From Amycolatopsis iheyensis (GTDB lineage Bacteria; Actinomycetota; Actinomycetes; Mycobacteriales; Pseudonocardiaceae): a DNA stretch of 64,000 nucleotides. The notes under the pieces are model-generated. The model searched no databases and was not told the origin of the DNA. It saw only the letters and a list, made by a program, of their open reading frames with translations. The stretch spans positions 62,001-126,000 of the forward strand of contig NZ_JAMXQV010000029.1 in the NCBI RefSeq assembly GCF_024703995.1, given 5' to 3'. The number at the start of each line of letters is the position of its first letter. Positions within the stretch are counted from its first letter, which is position 1. A program made the translations under genes and the position numbers. Of the stretch, positions 43,537-52,293 are shown piece by piece.

Positions 43537-43791
43537 ATGGCCCTGCATCGGCAGCAGCGCGTGAGGCGCTCGCGCCACGCCCTCCCCTCCCGCTGGTGGC
43601 CGCCGGTCCTCGTCGCCGCGTCCATCGCGGCTGTGATCCCCGGCGACACCGTCGGCGGCCTGCTCGTCGGCACGAGCGTGCTGGTGGCCTTCACCGCCCT
43701 CGCCGCGGCTCGGCGCGTCCTCGGCCACGCGGCCGTGCACGTCAACCTGATCCTCGCCGAAGAGCTGGCCGCCGAGCCCACTCAGCGATAG
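43537..43791 (+). CDS. Small two-segment membrane protein
   Basis: An 84-residue protein: basic N-terminus (MALHRQQRVRRSRHALPSR), two hydrophobic segments (WWPPVLVAASIAAVIPG and GGLLVGTSVLVAFTALAAA), polar tail. GGGAGG is 5 bases before ATG 43537. No family recognised. The 262 bases before it hold no other gene. Confidence 0.6.
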   Translation: MALHRQQRVRRSRHALPSRWWPPVLVAASIAAVIPGDTVGGLLVGTSVLVAFTALAAARRVLGHAAVHVNLILAEELAAEPTQR

Positions 43792-43831
43792 ACAACCGGG
43801 CGAAAACCACTGTGACCGAGTTCGCTCGCGT

Positions 43832-43857
43832 TACTGTACCGTCCAGACGGTATAGTA
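43832..43857. promoter_or_regulatory. 26-bp inverted repeat, TetR-type operator
   Basis: Core TACCGTC-CA-GACGGTA (43837-43852), extended on both sides by TACT (43832-43835) and AGTA (43854-43857) with one mismatched pair between. It lies 6 bases before the ATG of the MFS exporter, so the TetR protein encoded downstream would block transcription or initiation here. Confidence 0.85.
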
Positions 43858-43863
43858 AGAGGC

Positions 43864-45351
43864 ATGACGACGAGCCTGACCACCTCCACCGAGCCGTTGA
43901 GCCACCGGCGCCGCTGGGCCGCGCTGGGTGTGCTCGTCGGCGCCGTGCTCCTGCTCGCGGTCGACGGCACCGTGCTCTACCTGGCCGTCCCGTCGCTGAC
44001 GCGGGAGCTCGCGCCCAGCGCCACCGAGATCCTCTGGATCGGTGACATCTACTCGCTCGCGCTGGCCGGCCTGCTGGTCACCGCGGGCAACCTCGCCGAC
44101 CGCTTCGGCCGCAAGCGCGTCCTGCTCATCGGCACGGCCGCGTTCGGGCTCGCCTCGGTGCTGGCCGCCTTCTCCCCCACCGCGGGCGTGCTCATCTTCG
44201 CGCGGCTGCTGCTGGGCGTCGCCGCGGCGACGATCATGCCTTCGACGCTGTCGATCATCCGCACCCTGTTCGCGGACCCGCGTGAGCGCACCCGCGCCAT
44301 CGCGATCTGGTCGGCCGGCTCCGGCGGCGGCATCGCGCTCGGCCCGCTCGTCGGCGGTGTCCTGCTCGAGCACTACTGGTGGGGCTCGGTGTTCCTCATC
44401 AACGTGCCGATCGTCGTCGGCTTCCTGATCGCCGGCGCGCTGCTGCTGCCGGAGTCCCGCGACCCGCACCCGGGGCGCTTCGACCTCCTGTCGGCCGGCC
44501 TGTCGATGGCCGCGATCGTGCCGCTGGTCTACGCCGTCAAGCACGCGGTCGGCTCGGGGATCGACGTGCCGGTCGTCCTCGCGGCCGCGGCCGGGCTGCT
44601 CGCCGGGACGGCGTTCATCCGCCGGCAGCGACGCGCGGCGAACCCGCTGATCGACGTGACGCTGTTCCGCCACGGCGCGTTCAGCGGCGCCGTCCTGGCG
44701 AACTTCGTCTCGGTCTTCGCGCTGATGGGGCTGCTGTTCTTCTTCTCCCAGTACTTGCAGCTCGTCCGCGGGTTCGGTCCGCTGGAAGCCGGGCTGGCGG
44801 AGATGCCGGCCACCCTGGCCTCGATCGTGGTCGTCGCCGCGGTCGGCGTGGTCGTCACGCGGCTCGGCCGGGGCCGCGCCGTCGCCGCCGGCCTCGGGGT
44901 GACCGCGCTGGGGCTGCTGATGGTCGCGCTCGCCGAACGCGCGTCGCACTACGGCTGGCTGGGCCTGGCCCTGCTGCCCGTCGGCCTCGGCGTCGGGCTC
45001 GCGCTGACGCTGACCGTCGACTCGGTGCTCTCGGCGGTGCCGCGGGACAAGGCCGGCTCGGCGTCGGCGATCTCCGAAACCGCCTACGAGCTCGGCGCGG
45101 CGCTCGGCATCGCGATCCTCGGGTCGCTGGTCACGCTGGTGTACCGGGCGTTCCTGCCCGCGGACGTCCCCGGCGAGGTGCGGGACTCCCTCGCCGGCGC
45201 GGCGGCGGTCCTCGACCCGGGCTCGGGCCTGGCGCAGACCGCCCGCGAGGCGTTCACCGGCGCCATGCAGGTGACGTCGGTCGCGGCGGCGGCCGTCACC
45301 GCCGTCGCCGCGGTGATCGCCTGGCGTACGATTCCGTCCGGAAAGGACTGA
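43864..45351 (+). CDS. MFS multidrug exporter, 14-segment (EmrB/QacA type)
   Basis: A 495-residue DHA2-family antiporter: motif D1-like LLAVDGTVLYLAVPSLTREL, motif A NLADRFGRKRVLLIG (about residues 78-92), motif C GSGGGIALGPLVGGVLLEH. Proton-driven efflux of hydrophobic or cationic drugs is expected. A 26-bp dyad just upstream and a TetR gene 2 bases downstream make a self-contained drug-inducible unit. Confidence 0.9.
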   Translation: MTTSLTTSTEPLSHRRRWAALGVLVGAVLLLAVDGTVLYLAVPSLTRELAPSATEILWIGDIYSLALAGLLVTAGNLADRFGRKRVLLIGTAAFGLASVLAAFSPTAGVLIFARLLLGVAAATIMPSTLSIIRTLFADPRERTRAIAIWSAGSGGGIALGPLVGGVLLEHYWWGSVFLINVPIVVGFLIAGALLLPESRDPHPGRFDLLSAGLSMAAIVPLVYAVKHAVGSGIDVPVVLAAAAGLLAGTAFIRRQRRAANPLIDVTLFRHGAFSGAVLANFVSVFALMGLLFFFSQYLQLVRGFGPLEAGLAEMPATLASIVVVAAVGVVVTRLGRGRAVAAGLGVTALGLLMVALAERASHYGWLGLALLPVGLGVGLALTLTVDSVLSAVPRDKAGSASAISETAYELGAALGIAILGSLVTLVYRAFLPADVPGEVRDSLAGAAAVLDPGSGLAQTAREAFTGAMQVTSVAAAAVTAVAAVIAWRTIPSGKD

Positions 45352-45353
45352 CG

Positions 45354-45923
45354 ATGCCTCGCAAAGCCGGTCGTGGCCCGGAAGAAACGCGCCGGGCCCT
45401 GCTCGACGCCGCCGGACAGGTCGTCCGCACCCGCGGGATCTCGGCGTCGCTCGACGACATCGCCAAGGCGGCCGGGGTGTCGAAAGGCGGTCTGCTGTAC
45501 CACTTCCCGGCCAAGGACGCGCTGGTGCGCACGCTCGCCCAGGACATCCTCGACCGCTTCCGCGCGGACGTCCTGGCGGCGCTCGACCCGGCCGACACCG
45601 CGCCGGGCCGGCTGACCCGCGCGTACGTCCGGGCGTCGCTCGACACCTCCCAGGACGAGGTCGCCGTCCGCGAGGCGATCGCGCTGATCGCCCAGCTGAT
45701 CGCCATCCCCGAGATCGCGGCGATCGCCCGCGCGGACGCCGAACGCTGGGACACCGACCTGCGCGACGACGGCCTCCCGGACCACGTGGTCACCCTCGTC
45801 GTCGCCGCGGCCGACGGCGCCAGCATGGCCCCGGTGTGGGGCGTCGGCATCGACGTGAAGGCGGCGAAACAGCTGGAGCGGCAGTTACTGGACATGACGC
45901 GGGACTTGTCAACCCGTAGATAG
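45354..45923 (+). CDS. TetR-family repressor
   Basis: A 189-residue regulator with helix-turn-helix ARTRGISASLDDIAKAAGVSK-like sequence (VRTRGISASLDDIAKAAG, residues 24-41, then VSKGGLLYHF) and an all-helical ligand domain. It starts 2 bases after the exporter stop. It very likely represses the exporter operon through the 43832-43857 dyad. Confidence 0.9.
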   Translation: MPRKAGRGPEETRRALLDAAGQVVRTRGISASLDDIAKAAGVSKGGLLYHFPAKDALVRTLAQDILDRFRADVLAALDPADTAPGRLTRAYVRASLDTSQDEVAVREAIALIAQLIAIPEIAAIARADAERWDTDLRDDGLPDHVVTLVVAAADGASMAPVWGVGIDVKAAKQLERQLLDMTRDLSTRR

Positions 45924-46045
45924 TGTTGGTAAATCACCATTGCCACGGCCCTACGGAAGTCGGCTCCGGGGCAGGCGAACAGCCGGTAAATTCTCGACAG
46001 CGCGCGCAATTCCGGCAAATCCCCGTCCCCACGAGGAGTCTTCCG

Positions 46046-46594
46046 ATGTCGAGGAAGTTCGCCCTGGCCGGCGCAGTTGCGCTGGCCCTCACCGTGACGC
46101 CGCTCGCCGCGGGCACCGCGTCGGCCGCCACGCAGCAGGAAGCGGCCGTCACGACGGTGTACTACAGCACCGCCAGCGCGCCGTCGTTCCGCTCGGTCAT
46201 CAACGCCGGTGCCGCCAACTGGAACCGCAGCGTGACCAACGTCAGACTGGTCGAGCGCAACTCCGGCGCCAGCCTGCGCTACACCGAAGGCAACGACCCG
46301 CGCGGGTCCTACGCCTCGACCAACGGGCACGGCAGCGGCACCATCTTCATCGACTACACCCAGGCCCGCCAGTACAACCCGACCCGCATCGCGGCGCACG
46401 AGACCGGCCACGCCCTCGGGCTGCCGGACCACTACTCGGGCCCGTGCTCGGAACTGATGTCGGGCGGCGGCCCCGGCCCGTCGTGCACCAACGCGGTGCC
46501 GAACGCGGCCGAGCGCAGCCGGGTGAACTCGCTGTGGGCCAACGGCCTCGTGGCGAACCAGCAGCGAGCCGTCGAAACGATCTACGGCTTCTGA
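46046..46594 (+). CDS. Snapalysin-type secreted zinc protease (M7)
   Basis: A 182-residue secreted endopeptidase. Signal peptide KFALAGAVALALTVTPLAAG (residues 4-23, cleavage near ASA). Zinc motif AAHETGHALGLPDHYSG matches HExxHxxGxxD of the small neutral protease family M7 (snapalysin), and two cysteines after it probably form the stabilising disulfide. GAGGAG precedes ATG 46046. There is a short or no propeptide, so activation may be simple. Confidence 0.9.
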   Translation: MSRKFALAGAVALALTVTPLAAGTASAATQQEAAVTTVYYSTASAPSFRSVINAGAANWNRSVTNVRLVERNSGASLRYTEGNDPRGSYASTNGHGSGTIFIDYTQARQYNPTRIAAHETGHALGLPDHYSGPCSELMSGGGPGPSCTNAVPNAAERSRVNSLWANGLVANQQRAVETIYGF

Positions 46595-46600
46595 CCCCAC

Positions 46601-46636
46601 CGAGTGTGGCCCGGACCGCGGTCCGGGCCACACTCG
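46601..46636. terminator. 36-bp perfect palindrome between convergent genes
   Basis: An unbroken 36-base palindrome (half-site CGAGTGTGGCCCGGACCG), 6 bases after the protease stop and 5 before the opposing permease stop. As RNA it forms a very strong hairpin on either strand, so it is a bidirectional terminator. Confidence 0.85.
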
Positions 46637-46641
46637 TGTGC

Positions 46642-48018
46642 TCAGTCGCGGGCGGGTTCCTCGGCGGCGACGTCTTCGGCGATCCGCCAGCCACCCCGGC
46701 GGCGCAGCACCAGCACGTAGTAGACCGTCGCCAGGACCACGATGCCCGCCGTGACGATCAGGCTCGGGCGGCCCACCAGCGGGTCCAGCACGTTCTGGTA
46801 CACCACGAACACCAGCACCGCCAGGGCCAGCACCGGTGCGACGGGGAACCACGGCATCCGGTACCGCGCGTGGGCCGTCGCGCCCGTGCGGCGGCCGTTG
46901 ATCGCGCCGAGGCACAGGGCCGCGTACACCGCCACGATCGACGTGCTCGTCACCACCAGCAGCACCTGCGGGTCGACGTAGCACAGCAGCGCCGCCACCA
47001 CGCCGGTGCCGACCGTGGCCACCCACGGCGTGCCGAAGCGCGGGTGCACCGCCGCCAGCGCGCGGTTGACCGCGCCCGGCCACGCGCGGTCGCGGCCGCT
47101 GCTGAACACCAGCCGGGAGCTGATCAGCACGATCGCCAGCACCGCGTTCATGATCGCGAGCGCCACCGCCAGGCTGATCACCGTGTCGAGCGTGCTGCCG
47201 CCGCGGGCGGAGATGAACGCGGACAGCATGTTCTCCGCGCCGAACAGCTGACCGAGATCGGGCGCGCCCAGCAGCACCGCCGTCACCGGGACGAGCTCGG
47301 CGACCACCGTGATGGCGAGCGCCAGCAGGATCGCGCGGGCGATGCCGCGGGGCGCGTCGTGCGTCTCCTCGCCGAAGTACACCGCCGAGCCGTAGCCGTT
47401 GTAGGCGAACATCGCGACGGCCATCGCGATCGCGATGGCGCCGACCGTGGCGGGCCCGCCGTCGGCCGCCACCGGGTGGGCCACCAGGTCGGTGAACGGG
47501 CGCGCCGGGTGCAGCAGGCCGAGCGCGCTGACCACGACCAGCGCGAGGATCTCGATCGCCAGGAAGATCCCGGTCACCCAGGCGTTCAGCTTGATGTCGA
47601 ACACCCCGACCACGGCCGCCAGCACGCACGTCGCGGCGGCGACCGTCGGCCCGGGCAGGCCCGGCCACAGCACCCCCAGGTACGTCCCGACGCCGAGCGC
47701 GATCACCGCGACGATCAGCACCTGCGTGATGATCATCAGGCCCAGCACGGCGAACCCGGGCAGCCGGCCGAGCGTGCGCGTGACGATCGCGTACTCGCCG
47801 CCCGCCAGTGGGAACGCCGACGCGAGCTCCGCGTAGACGAACGCCATGAACACGCCGACGACGGCCGCCGCCGCGAAGCTCAGGAACGCGCCCGTCCCGG
47901 CGCCGGTGAGCACCCCCGGCGCGATGATGAACACCGACGACGCGGGACTGATCGCCGAGAGCGTGATGAGCAGGGTGCCGAGGGTGCGCAGTCCGCGGCG
48001 CAGCGCAGGAGTGGTCAC
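46642..48018 (-). CDS. APC-superfamily amino acid permease
   Basis: A 458-residue twelve-segment permease: ITLSAISPASSVFIIAPGVL in segment 1, GGEYAIVTRTLGRLPGF, and SSRLVFSSGRDRAWPG in the loop typical of amino-acid carriers. GTG 48018 has GGAGG 7 bases upstream. It is divergent from a TetR/P1-peptidase pair with TTCGAA elements between, so uptake of the amino acids released by that peptidase is plausible. Confidence 0.88.
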   Translation of the reverse strand: MTTPALRRGLRTLGTLLITLSAISPASSVFIIAPGVLTGAGTGAFLSFAAAAVVGVFMAFVYAELASAFPLAGGEYAIVTRTLGRLPGFAVLGLMIITQVLIVAVIALGVGTYLGVLWPGLPGPTVAAATCVLAAVVGVFDIKLNAWVTGIFLAIEILALVVVSALGLLHPARPFTDLVAHPVAADGGPATVGAIAIAMAVAMFAYNGYGSAVYFGEETHDAPRGIARAILLALAITVVAELVPVTAVLLGAPDLGQLFGAENMLSAFISARGGSTLDTVISLAVALAIMNAVLAIVLISSRLVFSSGRDRAWPGAVNRALAAVHPRFGTPWVATVGTGVVAALLCYVDPQVLLVVTSTSIVAVYAALCLGAINGRRTGATAHARYRMPWFPVAPVLALAVLVFVVYQNVLDPLVGRPSLIVTAGIVVLATVYYVLVLRRRGGWRIAEDVAAEEPARD

Positions 48019-48046
48019 GACCGGGCCTCCAGTTCTCTGAAGCTCC

Positions 48047-48127
48047 TTCGAAAAACCGAGTGACCACGGATCAAAGGCGCTCTCAGCCGACAAGTCAAGC
48101 CCTTGCTTTTTTCGATGATCGTTCGAA
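48047..48127. promoter_or_regulatory. Divergent TetR/permease control region with TTCGAA elements
   Basis: TTCGAA occurs at 48047-48052 and 48122-48127, and TTCGA-N7-TCGAA spans 48111-48127 just before the TetR start. The two copies flank the shared promoter region and are the likely operators of the TetR protein. Confidence 0.55.
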
Positions 48128-48129
48128 GA

Positions 48130-48741
48130 ATGAGCCGCATGGCACGACCGAGCAGGGCACCCGAGCGCCGGGCCGAGCTGATCGCGGTGGCACGGCGCGC
48201 CGTCGTCGAGCGCGGCGTCCTCAACCTGCGGCTGCGGGACATCGCCGACGGCGCGGGTCTGTCGTCGGGCTCGGTGCTCTACTACTTCCCCACCCTCGCC
48301 GACCTGCTGCAGGAGGTGCAGCACGAAGCCGTCGAACGGTTCTGCACCCACCGCGAGCAGGCCGCCCGCGGCGGCACCCCGCGCGAGCGGCTCCTCGCGA
48401 CCATCCGCAGCGGCCTGCCCACCGGCCCGGACGACGAACTGTGCGTCCTGCTCTACGAACTCGGCACGATCGCCCGCCGCGACCCGGTGTACGCCGCCCG
48501 CCACATCGCGCTCTACGAGCGCCAGGTCGGCATCTACACCGGGATCCTCGAAGCCGGCGCGGCGACCGGCGAGTTCACCCTGACCGCCGACGCCGTGGCG
48601 ATCGCGCGGAACCTCGTCGCGCTCGAAGACGGCTACGGCCTGCACCTCACCCAGGCCGTGCCGACGCTCCAGCGGGAAACCGCCGAAGCGATGCTCCTGT
48701 CCTACGCCCGCACCGCCTGCACCCTGGAGGAACCGTCATGA
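48130..48741 (+). CDS. TetR-family repressor
   Basis: A 203-residue regulator. HTH region VLNLRLRDIADGAGLSSGSVLYYFPTL (about residues 30-55). Two close ATG codons, 48130 and 48139, are possible starts and neither has a strong site. It is coupled by ATGA to the P1 peptidase gene and divergent from the APC permease, so it probably controls both. Confidence 0.85.
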   Translation: MSRMARPSRAPERRAELIAVARRAVVERGVLNLRLRDIADGAGLSSGSVLYYFPTLADLLQEVQHEAVERFCTHREQAARGGTPRERLLATIRSGLPTGPDDELCVLLYELGTIARRDPVYAARHIALYERQVGIYTGILEAGAATGEFTLTADAVAIARNLVALEDGYGLHLTQAVPTLQRETAEAMLLSYARTACTLEEPS

Positions 48742-49808
48742 CCCGCGCCCGCGACCTGGGCATCGCGCTGCCCGGCCGGCCCGGCACGCACAACACGCTC
48801 ACCGACGTCGCCGGGGTCGAAGTCGGCTACACGACGCTCATCGAAGGCGAGTCGGTGCGCACCGGTGTCACCGCGGTCCTCCCCCGTGGGCGCGAAGGCT
48901 TCGCCGTGCCGTGCGCGGCGGGGACGTTCTCCCTCAACGGCAACGGCGAGATGACCGGCTCGGCGTGGCTCGCCGAAACCGGGTCGCTGACGCTGCCGGT
49001 GCTGATCACCAACACCCACGCCGTCGGCGCGTGCCACCGCGGCGTGATCGACTGGGTGGTGCGCGAGCGCCCGGACGTCGCGGCCGAGTGGCTGCTGCCG
49101 GTGGTCGCCGAGACCTGGGACGGCTACCTCAACGACATCAACGCCCCGACGATCCACAGTGGACACGCGGCGGCGGCGATCGACGCCGCCCGCGGCGGCG
49201 CGGTCGAGGAGGGTTCGGTCGGCGGCGGCACCGGGATGACCTGCTACGGCTTCAAGGGCGGCACCGGCACGGCGTCCCGGGTCGTCCCCCACGGCGCGGA
49301 CGAGTACACGGTGGGCGCGCTGGTGCAGGCGAACTTCGGCAGCCGCCGGGAGCTGACGGTCGCCGGCTCGCCGGCCGGGCTGTCGCTGGCGGCGGACAAC
49401 CCGATGGAGGAGTGGGCGGCCGCGCCGGCCGGCGCGGGCTCGGTGATCGTCGTGGTCGGGACGGACGCGCCGCTGCTGCCGGGCCAGTGCACGGCGCTCG
49501 CCCGGCGCGTCCCGCTGGGCCTGGCCCGGACCGGGACGACGGGCTCGCACTTCTCCGGCGACCTGTTCCTCGCGTTCAGCACCGCGAACCCGGGCGCGCT
49601 GACGAGCACGTTCCCCCGCACGGCGGAGGCGGAGTACGAAAACCTGCGGTTCGTGCCGTGGGGCCGGCTCGACCCGTTCTTCGAGGCCGTGGTCCAGGTC
49701 GTCGAAGAGGCGGTGCTCAACGCCCTCGTCGCCGGTCGCGAGATGACCGGCCACCGCGGCCACCGCGCGCCCGCCCTGCCGAGGGAGCACTGGCTCGGCC
49801 GTCCCTGA
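48738..49808 (+). CDS. P1-family (DmpA-like) aminopeptidase
   Basis: A 356-residue N-terminal nucleophile hydrolase. The autocleavage site is AGAG-SVIVVVGTDAPLLPGQ, with S235 becoming the nucleophile of the small subunit. NGNGEMTGSAWLAETGSL and GGGTGMTCYGFKGGTGTASR are family blocks. DmpA enzymes cleave L-amino acid amides, D-amino acid esters or beta-peptides. ATG 48738 overlaps the TetR stop. Confidence 0.9.
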   Translation: MTRARDLGIALPGRPGTHNTLTDVAGVEVGYTTLIEGESVRTGVTAVLPRGREGFAVPCAAGTFSLNGNGEMTGSAWLAETGSLTLPVLITNTHAVGACHRGVIDWVVRERPDVAAEWLLPVVAETWDGYLNDINAPTIHSGHAAAAIDAARGGAVEEGSVGGGTGMTCYGFKGGTGTASRVVPHGADEYTVGALVQANFGSRRELTVAGSPAGLSLAADNPMEEWAAAPAGAGSVIVVVGTDAPLLPGQCTALARRVPLGLARTGTTGSHFSGDLFLAFSTANPGALTSTFPRTAEAEYENLRFVPWGRLDPFFEAVVQVVEEAVLNALVAGREMTGHRGHRAPALPREHWLGRP

Positions 49809-49869
49809 CCGGGACGAAATCGGTGATCATCCCGATGGCGGGGCGCCGGTGCGGCAATACGGTCAAACG

Positions 49870-50946
49870 ATGCGAAACGTACTCGTCGCCGGGGTCACCG
49901 GCGTCCTCCTCACGTCCTCGGCCGTGGCCGCCACCGCCGCTGCACCCCGGCTCGCCCTGCCCGCCCCGACCGGTCCGTACGCCGTCGGCCGCGTCGACCT
50001 GCACCTGGTCGACCACGGCCGCCCGGACCCGTGGGTCGCGGGCACGACCCGCGAGCTGATGGTGACGGTCCGGTACCCGGCCCGCCCGGGTGGCGGCCCC
50101 GCCGCGCCGTACTTGCAGCCCGGCGCCGCGAAGGTCGTCGCCGAAGAAGATGCCGGCGTGCTCGGCATCCCCGCCGACCGGCTCGACTACACCTTCCCGA
50201 CGCACTCCCGCACCGGCGCGCCCGCGGCCGGGGGACGGCGGCCGGTCGTGCTCTACTCGCCCAGCGCCAAGTACCCGCGCTCGGTCGGCACCGCGCAGCT
50301 GGAGCAGCTCTCCAGCGAGGGCTACGTGACGGTGGCCATCGACCACACCCACGAGCCGGCCGCGGTGGAGTTCCCCGGCGGCCGCGTCGAACGGCGGGTA
50401 CTGCCGCCGGGGACCGACGGGAAGCTGCTGATCGCCACCCGGGTGGCCGACACCCGGTTCGTCCTCGACGAGCTGGAAACCCGGCCGCTGCCGGCCGGGC
50501 TGTCCCTCGACCTGACCCGGGTCGGCATGTTCGGCCACTCCGGCGGCGGGTTCACCACCGGCGAGACGATGCTGACCGACCGGCGCGTCGACGCCGGCGC
50601 CGACCTCGACGGCAGCATGGCCTACAGCCAGTCCACCCGCGACTATGGCCGCGTCGCGAACGAAGGCCTCGACCGGCCGTTCCTGCTGCTGAGCGCGGGC
50701 GACCACAGCGCGGCGTCCGACGGTTCGTGGCAGGAGTTCCTGCGCCACCAGCGTGGCCCGGTCCGCGAGTTCCGCCTCCCGGACGGCGAGCACTTCAGCT
50801 ACACCGACTACCAGGCGCTCCTCCCCCGCCTCGGCCTCGACCCGGCGGCGCTCGCGCCGCTCATCGGCACCGTGGCCGCCCGCCACAGCGTCGCCGCGCA
50901 ACGCGCGCAGCTCAGCGAGTTCTTCGGCCGGTACCTGCGAAGGTAG
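49870..50946 (+). CDS. Secreted alpha/beta hydrolase (PAF-acetylhydrolase-like)
   Basis: A 358-residue exported hydrolase. Signal peptide MRNVLVAGVTGVLLTSSAVAA. Nucleophile elbow GMFGHSGGG (about residues 222-230), PVVLYSPSAKYPRSVG oxyanion strand, catalytic histidine probably in DGEHFSYTDY. Similar to lipases and platelet-activating-factor acetylhydrolases with small esters as substrates. ATG 49870 begins the signal peptide directly. A GTG at 49849 would add seven residues. Confidence 0.82.
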   Translation: MRNVLVAGVTGVLLTSSAVAATAAAPRLALPAPTGPYAVGRVDLHLVDHGRPDPWVAGTTRELMVTVRYPARPGGGPAAPYLQPGAAKVVAEEDAGVLGIPADRLDYTFPTHSRTGAPAAGGRRPVVLYSPSAKYPRSVGTAQLEQLSSEGYVTVAIDHTHEPAAVEFPGGRVERRVLPPGTDGKLLIATRVADTRFVLDELETRPLPAGLSLDLTRVGMFGHSGGGFTTGETMLTDRRVDAGADLDGSMAYSQSTRDYGRVANEGLDRPFLLLSAGDHSAASDGSWQEFLRHQRGPVREFRLPDGEHFSYTDYQALLPRLGLDPAALAPLIGTVAARHSVAAQRAQLSEFFGRYLRR

Positions 50947-50950
50947 TCGG

Positions 50951-51565
50951 TCAGCGCGGCAAGCGGTCGAGGTAGGCCCGCAGCATCGCCTTGAGCTGGT
51001 CGAGCAGTCCCGCCGCACCGTCGGGTTCCGCCCGGAACGCCTCCTGGATCACCGCGTCGGCGGCGAGGAACGCGGTGCGGCAGGCGACGTCGGCCGCGTC
51101 GTCGTCACGCAGGAGCCGTTGCGCCACCAGGATCCGGCGCACGCCGGTGGCCATCACGCGCTTGTGCGCGAGGTCGGCTTGGCGCGTCCCCTCGGTCAGA
51201 CCCCGGCCGAACCACAGGGCACGGAACCCGGGTTCGGCACGGTAGAGGCCGGCGAAGGCGTCGACGAGCAGGCCGACGGGGTCGTCCCAGGTCTCGGCCG
51301 CCGCCCGCTCGGCGAAGGTGTCCATCAGCGCTTCCAGCCGGGCGAGGTAGCCCTCGGCCAGCGCCTCGGTGATCGCGTCGCGGTCGGGCAGGTACTGGTA
51401 CAGCGTCCCCACGGAGATCCCGGCCTCGGCGGCGACCCGGGTGGTGGTCAGCGCCTCGACGCCCTCCGCCGCGAGCAGCCGGTCGGCGGCCGCCAGGACC
51501 TGGGCGAGCTTCTGCCGGGACCGCGCTTGCCGCGGCACGCGCCGCAGTCGCTGGGGGTCCGGCAT
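50951..51565 (-). CDS. TetR-family regulator
   Basis: A 204-residue regulator: SRQKLAQVLAAADRLLAAEG, helix-turn-helix TTTRVAAEAGISVGTLYQYLP, helical ligand domain. It is divergent from the class II aldolase-PfkB unit (53 bases) and convergent with the hydrolase gene, so it may control the sugar unit. Confidence 0.88.
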   Translation of the reverse strand: MPDPQRLRRVPRQARSRQKLAQVLAAADRLLAAEGVEALTTTRVAAEAGISVGTLYQYLPDRDAITEALAEGYLARLEALMDTFAERAAAETWDDPVGLLVDAFAGLYRAEPGFRALWFGRGLTEGTRQADLAHKRVMATGVRRILVAQRLLRDDDAADVACRTAFLAADAVIQEAFRAEPDGAAGLLDQLKAMLRAYLDRLPR

Positions 51566-51618
51566 GCGTCTCCAAACCTGAACGTGACTTTGATTCGGAT
51601 TTATCCTAGCCTCGGCCC

Positions 51619-52293
51619 ATGACGGAGGCGAGTGCGGTTCTCGACGAGGCGCGGCGGGCGGTGGCCCGGGCCTGTCACGGCCTCGCGGGCGAGGGCCTGC
51701 TGATCGGCACGGCGGGCAACGTGAGCGTCCGGGTGGGCGAGCACGTGGCGGTGACCGCGACGGGCATCGTGTTGGGCCGGGCGACCCCGGCGGAGGTGAC
51801 GGTGGTCGACCTGGCCGGCGAAGTCGTCGCCGGCGACCTCGCGCCGACGTCGGAGCTCGAGCTGCACCTGGGGATCTACCGGCGCTACGACGCCGGCGCG
51901 GCGGTGCACACCCATTCCCCGCAGGCGACGGCGGTGTCCCTGGTGCTGGACGAGCTGCCGTGCGTGCACTACCAGCAGCTCGCGCTGGGCGGCTCGGTCC
52001 GGGTGGCGCCGTTCGCGGTGTTCGGCTCGGCGGAGCTGGCCGCGGCGACGTTGACGGCCCTGGACGGCCGGACGGCGGCACTGCTGGCCAACCACGGCGC
52101 GATCGCCCACGGCCCGACGCTGGAGGCGGCGATGGACAACGCGCTGCTGCTGGAGTGGGCGTGCGGCCTGTACACGCGCGCGACGGCCCTGGGCGCACCA
52201 CGGGTGCTGGACCAGGCGCAACAGGACGCGGTACTGGCGGCGGCGGTCCGAACGGGCTACGGCCACCCACGGCGCGTCGAGGAGGACCGGTGA
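51619..52293 (+). CDS. Class II aldolase/adducin family protein
   Basis: A 224-residue zinc aldolase-fold protein of the fuculose-phosphate aldolase type: GLLIGTAGNVSVRVGEHV, ELELHLGIYRRYDAGAAVHTHSPQ (catalytic glutamate and HxH zinc ligands), LLANHGAIAHGP. It would cleave or epimerise a sugar phosphate made by the coupled PfkB kinase (GTGA overlap). Confidence 0.85.
   Translation: MTEASAVLDEARRAVARACHGLAGEGLLIGTAGNVSVRVGEHVAVTATGIVLGRATPAEVTVVDLAGEVVAGDLAPTSELELHLGIYRRYDAGAAVHTHSPQATAVSLVLDELPCVHYQQLALGGSVRVAPFAVFGSAELAAATLTALDGRTAALLANHGAIAHGPTLEAAMDNALLLEWACGLYTRATALGAPRVLDQAQQDAVLAAAVRTGYGHPRRVEEDR

Noticed and set aside
48060..48737. Alternative plus-strand frame across the TetR gene
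   Set aside because: Its translation is arginine- and proline-rich, lacks any domain, and overlaps a clear TetR helix-turn-helix frame.
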